63,280 nucleotides of DNA from Bacteroidales bacterium H3 (GTDB lineage: Bacteria; Bacteroidota; Bacteroidia; Bacteroidales; Muribaculaceae). Where the stretch lies: positions 20,754 through 84,033 of the forward strand of contig DAAN01000010.1 of NCBI GenBank assembly GCA_001701135.1. The letters are read 5' to 3'. A program made the translations under genes and the position numbers. Shown here in pieces: positions 58,911 through 63,280 of the stretch; the first letter of the stretch is position 1; every line of letters begins with the position of its first letter. Under the pieces are notes generated by a model. It was not told the DNA's origin. It did no database searches and was given only the letters and a program-made list of their open reading frames with translations.

Positions 58911-58926
58911 TACAGAAAGCTGTAAT
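58911..58926 (+). promoter_or_regulatory. Palindromic operator candidate upstream of the surface-protein operon
   Basis: TACAGAAAGCTGTA (58911-58924) within ATTACAGAAAGCTGTAAT: 8-bp arms. Same pattern as 58135-58150. The gene starts at 58987; a good TAnnTTTG is not found between, so the promoter may depend on activation. Confidence 0.6.
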
Positions 58927-58986
58927 CAACTGCATCAATGGGGGGGCTGTATTTCTTTTGTTTTTAACCAATTTACTTATACTATC

Positions 58987-59895
58987 ATGACTAAACTGTT
59001 ATCCAAGGCGGCTGTCGTGGCATTATCTGCCATAGTCGCCTCTCCCTGTCTGTCAGCCCGGACAATATGGGACGGCTTGGCCGACACAGAGTGGGAGGGG
59101 GACGGAAGTCCCGGGAATCCCTATCTTATCAGCTCCGCAGCCGAACTGGCCGGTCTGGCCAAACGCACCAATGCCAACGAGACCTTTGAAGGCAAATACT
59201 TCCGACTCACGGCCGACCTCTGGCTGAGCGATACCGCCACTCCCGACAAGGACAAACCTCTATGGGATCCCATCGGCATGTCGAACATAAACAACGATGA
59301 CCCCGAGCAGAACCCCGGCGGTTTCTGGAGCGAAGATTTCTGGTTCAAAGGAAATTTCGACGGCGACGGTCACTCAATCCACAATCTGTGGTATGCTCAC
59401 GACTCGGAATTTGTTGATAATTTTGATGACCCGTTCAACGACGGCACTTTCGATTTCACAGGCTGGAGCAAATCGCTGTTCGGCAATATCGAAAATGCTA
59501 CTATCACTAATCTCAAGCTTGAGAACGCAAACATCCAGAGTGTCCTTCAAGGTGCCGCATTAGTCTGCGTGGCCAAGAATTCCACCATTACCGACATAGC
59601 TGTAGATGGTCTCATCATGTGCGGCACATCCGAGAGAGAAGGCGGTGCGGCCGGAGGCATCGTGGCAGAAGCCGAAGGAACCACATTCGAGCGCTGCTCC
59701 TCGGCGGCCTCGGTGCGCTCGGTATCGGGCGCCGGCGGTCTGGCGGCACAACTGACTTCGTGCACAGTCAGGGATTGCGTCTCTACCGGCAGGGTGGCTT
59801 CGATGAGAGGAGCCGGCGGCCTTGCAGGTTTTGTGTTGAGTGGCAGCGAGATTACCGACAGCCGCCCCCGTGGAAGAGTGCTACGCCATTGTTGA
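58987..59895 (+). CDS. GLUG-motif surface protein, N-terminal part (frameshifted)
   Basis: 302 codons before a stop that follows a frame change at a C5 tract (59865-59869). Signal peptide at residues 1-23. A beta-helical region follows with GLUG-like turns such as AGGIVAEAEGTTFERCSSA, AGGLAAQLTSCTVRDC and AGGLAGFVLSGSEI. The terminal DSRPRGRVLRHC is out of frame with the family pattern. The rest of the protein continues in the +1 frame (59870-60817). Removing one C gives an intact protein of 609 aa. Confidence 0.8.
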   Translation: MTKLLSKAAVVALSAIVASPCLSARTIWDGLADTEWEGDGSPGNPYLISSAAELAGLAKRTNANETFEGKYFRLTADLWLSDTATPDKDKPLWDPIGMSNINNDDPEQNPGGFWSEDFWFKGNFDGDGHSIHNLWYAHDSEFVDNFDDPFNDGTFDFTGWSKSLFGNIENATITNLKLENANIQSVLQGAALVCVAKNSTITDIAVDGLIMCGTSEREGGAAGGIVAEAEGTTFERCSSAASVRSVSGAGGLAAQLTSCTVRDCVSTGRVASMRGAGGLAGFVLSGSEITDSRPRGRVLRHC

Positions 59896-60817
59896 GGCTC
59901 ACCTCAAAAGCCAGAGTTTCGGCGGCCTGACATATTTCTCCGAGGTCAACATCGACAATTCATATGCACTTTCCGATGTCCGATGGGTGAAATATGGCAA
60001 TTTCGGCGGCCTTGTAGTCAATCAGGGCGACCGGTCGGTTATCAACAACAGCTGGTGCGCCTCCGGTCTCGACTGGACATGGACTATGGAGGACAACAAA
60101 CGTCCGGGTGGCGCCGTTTATGGCGGTACTCACACGAACAACGGCGCTTACTACGACATGACCCGGCTCGGCGACATCTTCGGTTCCGAATCCGACTGGG
60201 ATAATCTTCCCTCCTGGGAATGTGTCCCCAACCCCTACAAACTCGGCACCGGGCTCTCCGAATCCGACATGAAACGTATGGACACCAAGCCCGGATTTGA
60301 CTTTGCTGAAATCTGGGGACGGCGCAACGACCTGAACGACGGATACCCATATCTCCGCTGGATCGCACCCGGTCTTGAAAACGACCCCGACGAAACTACA
60401 ATCCCTGCTACCGGACTCAAACTCGACATCACGGAATATACAGGCAAAGCAGGCACAACCTTGCTGCTCAAAGCCACAGTCGAGCCTGAAAATGCCACTG
60501 ACAACGCACTGACATGGAGCTCTTCCAACCCCGAAGTGGCAAGTGTCGACAACGACGGACTTGTTTCCCTCCTTACCGTAGGCACAGCCACCATCACCGT
60601 GCATTGCGGAGAACTGTCGGCAAGCTGCGAACTCACCGTAGAAGCCAAATCGGGCGGCATCGACAATGTAGTCATCGATGAAGACACCGAAGTAAACATC
60701 ACCACCCTGCAGGGCATCCGGGTCTACACCGGCACCTTCGCCGGCCACAACCTCGCCCCCGGCATCTACATCGTCCGCCTTGCCAATGGCACTTCCTCCA
60801 AAATCATCATCAAATAA
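59870..60817 (+). CDS. GLUG/BIg2 surface protein, C-terminal part (frameshifted)
   Basis: 315 codons in the +1 frame. Further GLUG-like turns (FGGLTYFSEVNIDNSYALSD, FGGLVVNQGDRSVINNSW). An Ig-like BIg2 domain (ATGLKLDITEYTGKAGTT, NALTWSSSNPEVASVDNDG). The end LQGIRVYTGTFAGHNLAPG plus IYIVRLANG resembles type A sorting domains of the type IX secretion system. It probably cannot be translated separately unless a GTG such as 59870 is used. Confidence 0.8.
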   Translation: MEECYAIVEAHLKSQSFGGLTYFSEVNIDNSYALSDVRWVKYGNFGGLVVNQGDRSVINNSWCASGLDWTWTMEDNKRPGGAVYGGTHTNNGAYYDMTRLGDIFGSESDWDNLPSWECVPNPYKLGTGLSESDMKRMDTKPGFDFAEIWGRRNDLNDGYPYLRWIAPGLENDPDETTIPATGLKLDITEYTGKAGTTLLLKATVEPENATDNALTWSSSNPEVASVDNDGLVSLLTVGTATITVHCGELSASCELTVEAKSGGIDNVVIDEDTEVNITTLQGIRVYTGTFAGHNLAPGIYIVRLANGTSSKIIIK

Positions 60818-60843
60818 ATTTCCTGCAATTTAATTAAATTATC

Positions 60844-61509
60844 ATGAAAAAATTCAAACAGACAATGATGGCTCTGTTGGGTGCTGTTGCCCTGACGGCC
60901 TGCTCGGGTGGAGGTTCTTCTTCCGAGAACTGCCTGGTGTTCGGCGAGGTCCCGGCCATCTACGCCGACTATCAGGCTCAGCGTGACAAAATCGAAGAAT
61001 CGGCTCAGAAATCTGAAGCCAGCTACAAAAAAGCATCGTCGCAGATTGATGAGCTTAAAGAGCAATATCGTGCCAGGATCGAAGAAGCCGGCAAGAAGCT
61101 CGACGATCAACCAATCGAGATCTCTACCGGCGAGGATTTCAAAGTAGTTAGCCCCGTCAGCCTGTCGTTCAAGGAATTTGCCAACAGCGTGAATTCAATG
61201 TATGATGTCAAGGGCGATATCGAGACCGCTAAAGATATCAATCTGGATGTGACTGAATCATGGCTGCGTTCTCACGATGTGCAATATCTGATGCTGCCGC
61301 TGATGCTGATCGGCTGCGACGAACAGGGCACCGAAGTGACAAGTGCCAGAATCGGATCCTTCCAAGGATTCAAAGTGGTTGACGGCAAACTTGTCCTCCC
61401 GACGGGCACGAAGGCCAAACTAGAGACTGTCCCCTATAGCGACAATGACTATGACAACTATGTCCGCGTAAAGTCAGTCAGACTGGCTCTTGACACTAAA
61501 AAGTTGTAA
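60844..61509 (+). CDS. Lipoprotein with coiled-coil segment
   Basis: 221 aa. Lipoprotein signal peptide with lipobox LTAC (Cys 20). A helical stretch at about residues 38-85 (AYADYQAQRDKIEESA-like, then KKASSQIDELKEQY) is followed by a beta-rich domain. No family recognised. Starts 26 bp after the GLUG gene, so the two are probably one transcript. Confidence 0.8.
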   Translation: MKKFKQTMMALLGAVALTACSGGGSSSENCLVFGEVPAIYADYQAQRDKIEESAQKSEASYKKASSQIDELKEQYRARIEEAGKKLDDQPIEISTGEDFKVVSPVSLSFKEFANSVNSMYDVKGDIETAKDINLDVTESWLRSHDVQYLMLPLMLIGCDEQGTEVTSARIGSFQGFKVVDGKLVLPTGTKAKLETVPYSDNDYDNYVRVKSVRLALDTKKL

Positions 61510-61535
61510 TAACTGTCAAATACTTGAAACACAAT

Positions 61536-61582
61536 TTCCCCGGGATGGCGTCCTCGTTCAGAGATGATGCCATTCCGGGGAA
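61536..61582 (+). terminator. Long hairpin after the lipoprotein gene
   Basis: TTCCCCGG (61536-61543) pairs with CCGGGGAA (61575-61582), continued inward by GATGGCG/TGCCATT with one or two G-U pairs. No U-tract follows (AATAATTAAG), so partial termination or RNA processing is possible. Confidence 0.5.
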
Positions 61583-61595
61583 TAATTAAGAGCTT

Positions 61596-62147
61596 ATGAA
61601 AACGAAATTTGCAATTCTTCTCGCACTTCTGTCATACGGCTGCCTGTCGCTCTTTGCCCAGAGCCGGTACAGAATGGAATTCCCCATGCCCATCGAGAAT
61701 ATGGAAACGGATAAGGCTTTGGGGCAGAATGCTTTCGGTTATTATAATCTGAGCTTTGAAGATGGTTCGTTTGTGCTCCAGATAGGTTATCAATATGAAA
61801 ACGCATACCCGTTCAATCCCGAGACCGGTCTTGCGCGGATTGTGACCGGTGGTAAATTCGGCTTCATCGATGTCACCAACTATCCGGTTGTCAAGGCGAT
61901 ATACGACGATGCCAAAGATTACACCGAGAATGGCCATGCCATGGTGTGTCTTAACGGCAAATGGGGATTGATCGACAGCAAAGGCTTCGCCATTATTCCA
62001 TGTGTCTATGACTCCATGTCCGATATGTTCAACGGATGGTATGAGGTTTCAAAAGATGATGTATGGGGCTATGTAAGCAGAACCGGCACTTATGCAGCCT
62101 CTTATCAGGAGTATGAGCAAAAAAAGAACGCATCGAAAGAACCCTGA
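61596..62147 (+). CDS. Secreted WG-repeat protein
   Basis: 183 aa. Signal peptide at residues 1-22 (MKTKFAILLALLSYGCLSLF). WG-type beta repeats: KFGFIDVTNYPVVKAIYD, KWGLIDSKGFAIIPCVYD and VWGYVSRTG. Such repeats occur on surface or periplasmic proteins; ligand unknown. It closes the kinase-surface-protein series and lies before a convergent gene pair. Confidence 0.85.
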   Translation: MKTKFAILLALLSYGCLSLFAQSRYRMEFPMPIENMETDKALGQNAFGYYNLSFEDGSFVLQIGYQYENAYPFNPETGLARIVTGGKFGFIDVTNYPVVKAIYDDAKDYTENGHAMVCLNGKWGLIDSKGFAIIPCVYDSMSDMFNGWYEVSKDDVWGYVSRTGTYAASYQEYEQKKNASKEP

Positions 62148-62211
62148 TTAACCAAAAGTCGAAAACTGTAGACAGGGGGCTGTCAGAACTAACAGGGTCT
62201 TGCGGGCATCT

Positions 62212-62493
62212 CTATATATGAAGATACGTCTTCAAGGCATCGACATATTCTTCAAATGCTTTCCTTCCTTCCTGAGTGATGGAGCAGGTGGTCCTGGGGC
62301 GTTTCCCCGACATACCTTTTTCAACAGAAATATATCCTGCCGATGAAAGTTTGTCGAGTTGAACGCTAAGGTTTCCTGCGGTCGATTCGGTTTTCTCCTT
62401 GAGATACACGAAATCTGCTTCCTCCACATTCATCAGAATGGAAATGACGGCAAGCCGGAGTTGCGAGTGCAGAAGCGGATTCAGCTCTTTCAT
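62212..62493 (-). CDS. Winged-helix transcriptional regulator
   Basis: 93 aa. Helix-turn-helix: LAVISILMNVEEADFVYLKE, then STAGNLSVQLDKLSSAGYI (recognition helix) and a wing with KGMSGKRPRTTCSIT. Fits the small MarR/PadR-like winged-helix family found with membrane proteins. Its ATG overlaps the stop of the upstream membrane gene by 4 bp (ATGA), so it is co-transcribed and probably controls that promoter. Confidence 0.88.
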   Translation of the reverse strand: MKELNPLLHSQLRLAVISILMNVEEADFVYLKEKTESTAGNLSVQLDKLSSAGYISVEKGMSGKRPRTTCSITQEGRKAFEEYVDALKTYLHI

Positions 62494-63116
62494 GCTGCTT
62501 TTCGTGCTTTATTGTTGAGAATATGTCCCGGCACTATCATCATCGCTACAAATGCGATAATGAAAAAAGGCATAAACCAAGAAGTATATAGCGCAATATG
62601 GCCGGCAATGCAAGCCATTGTGAACAGACCGGCCGACAGACCTATCGCGCCGCCAATAATCAGAGATTTTTCCTTGACGACAATTCCTGACACAATTTCG
62701 GCGAAAGGAACGATTATCAACGCGATAGCGAACATCATTGACCATGTGTCAACACCTCCGACAAGCAAAAAAGCGAGGCAGATAGCTGTAGCGGCAATTG
62801 CGCTGAAACCAACCGTAGACCATATGCGCGACGTCACGATGTCGGAATAGTTCTTGACACCCTTCTCGCGCTGCATTTTTTTGTCCATTATCGGAGTCAG
62901 CGTGCCTCCGATAATCCAGAGCAGGTACCATAGCCAGTTCCATACCGGATTATGAGTGAATCCGATAAGGGCCCATATAAGTGCCGAAAGAGCTACTGTC
63001 AGATAGCCCCACATAAGCATGATGCGGCCATCCCCTATATAACGTTGTTTGGTGCGGGCGATCATCGAAGTTATCACTTCGAGACTCTCTTTTTCGGTGA
63101 GTTGTCTTTCTTCCAT
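62490..63116 (-). CDS. Multi-pass membrane protein
   Basis: 208 aa. A short cytoplasmic N terminus (EERQLTEKESLEVITSMIARTKQRY), then about six hydrophobic segments, for example IMLMWGYLTVALSALIWALI and WLWYLLWIIGGTLTPIMD. No enzyme motif. Paired with the winged-helix regulator in one operon, a recurring Bacteroidetes arrangement. Function unknown. Confidence 0.8.
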   Translation of the reverse strand: MEERQLTEKESLEVITSMIARTKQRYIGDGRIMLMWGYLTVALSALIWALIGFTHNPVWNWLWYLLWIIGGTLTPIMDKKMQREKGVKNYSDIVTSRIWSTVGFSAIAATAICLAFLLVGGVDTWSMMFAIALIIVPFAEIVSGIVVKEKSLIIGGAIGLSAGLFTMACIAGHIALYTSWFMPFFIIAFVAMMIVPGHILNNKARKAA

Positions 63117-63163
63117 ATGTGAGGAATTTAAGAGTTGTTTATAGGAATTTGAGGATTGACGCT

Positions 63164-63182
63164 TGGTTTATTTTATAAACCA
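63164..63182 (-). promoter_or_regulatory. Palindromic operator candidate, copy 1 (in the leader)
   Basis: TGGTTTAT-TTT-ATAAACCA: 8-bp arms around three bases. It lies downstream of the predicted start of transcription. Shares GGTTTATwTTATAAAC with copy 2. Confidence 0.6.
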
Positions 63183-63232
63183 TTTAGCTTTGAAAAAAGA
63201 GCGGTCGCGCGATTCCGCTCCTGATTCGGATG

Positions 63233-63240
63233 CAAAGTTA
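63233..63240 (-). promoter_or_regulatory. -7 box for the membrane-protein/regulator operon
   Basis: TAACTTTG on the minus strand; start near 63226, leader about 110 nt. No clear -33 TTTG; that stretch is occupied by operator copy 2. Confidence 0.55.
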
Positions 63241-63244
63241 GCAA

Positions 63245-63260
63245 GGTTTATATTATAAAC
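63245..63260 (-). promoter_or_regulatory. Palindromic operator candidate, copy 2 (between -7 and -33)
   Basis: GGTTTATATTATAAAC, 15 of 16 bases identical to 63165-63180, exactly 80 bp away. It fills the promoter spacer, a position suited to repression. Confidence 0.6.
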
Positions 63261-63280
63261 TGTAAATACTCATTGAAAAG

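Overview
The window (63,280 bp, GC-rich except for a small patch near 53 kb) reads as a chromosome segment of a Bacteroidales bacterium, most likely a Muribaculaceae-type gut commensal. The reasons are: promoters of the Bacteroidetes form (TAnnTTTG at -7, and in the best cases TTTG about 20 nt upstream), weak Shine-Dalgarno signals, KorAB 2-oxoacid:ferredoxin oxidoreductase, DUF2027-Smr, DUF4286 and viroplasmin-RNase H proteins, a DUF4964/DUF4965-type glutaminase-like protein, and a secreted GLUG/BIg2 protein with a T9SS-like tail. The family-level placement is inference.

Layout. 1-1213: 5' part of dnaX (-). 1398-21717: one long (+) translation cluster in str-S10-spc-alpha order (rpsL, rpsG, fusA, rpsJ ... 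secY, map, infA, rpmJ, rpsM, rpsK, rpsD, rpoA, rplQ), with no tuf between fusA and rpsJ. The cluster has unusually long, structured spacers. It is cut after rplE by a strong intrinsic terminator followed by about 400 bp of apparently non-coding DNA before rpsN. 21.8-26.9 kb: a DUF2027-Smr protein (+), then mutS, ferritin and a small beta-barrel protein (-). 27-34.5 kb: a 1386-aa Schlafen/AlbA_2-type protein, a two-domain glycosyltransferase and two lipoproteins (-). 34.7-39.4 kb: a (-) series trmB-mrp-aroQ-O-methyltransferase-HAD-ribF. 39.4-45.1 kb: a (+) series sugar transferase, pyrH-frr, radical SAM, LD-carboxypeptidase, GT2, DUF4286, ruvC. 45.1-51.8 kb: a (-) series korA-korB-small membrane proteins-mscL-aroK-AlaDH-like-rnhA. 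51.9-52.9 kb: ispB-type prenyl synthase (+). 52.9-53.7 kb: an AT-richer patch with an apparent fragment of a type I restriction specificity gene (hsdS), an acidic coiled-coil protein and a possible micro-membrane peptide. 53.8-56.2 kb: secreted glutaminase-like protein (-). 56.3-62.1 kb: a hybrid-topology TPR histidine kinase and NarL-type regulator followed by a frameshifted GLUG/BIg2 surface protein, a lipoprotein and a WG-repeat protein (+). 62.2-63.1 kb: a winged-helix regulator and membrane-protein pair (-).

The most interesting signals are four. (i) The interrupted spc operon with its structured insert. (ii) Two near-identical palindromes, TACGGAAATCCGTA and TACAGAAAGCTGTA, in front of the response regulator and of the surface-protein operon; they look like the operator of this two-component system. 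(iii) Two near-identical palindromes flanking the promoter of the winged-helix/membrane pair. (iv) The large AlbA_2-type protein. Secondary items are the hsdS scar, the alanine-dehydrogenase relative without its catalytic residues, and short-period intergenic repeats. All domain names rest on reading the translated sequences; no search was run.
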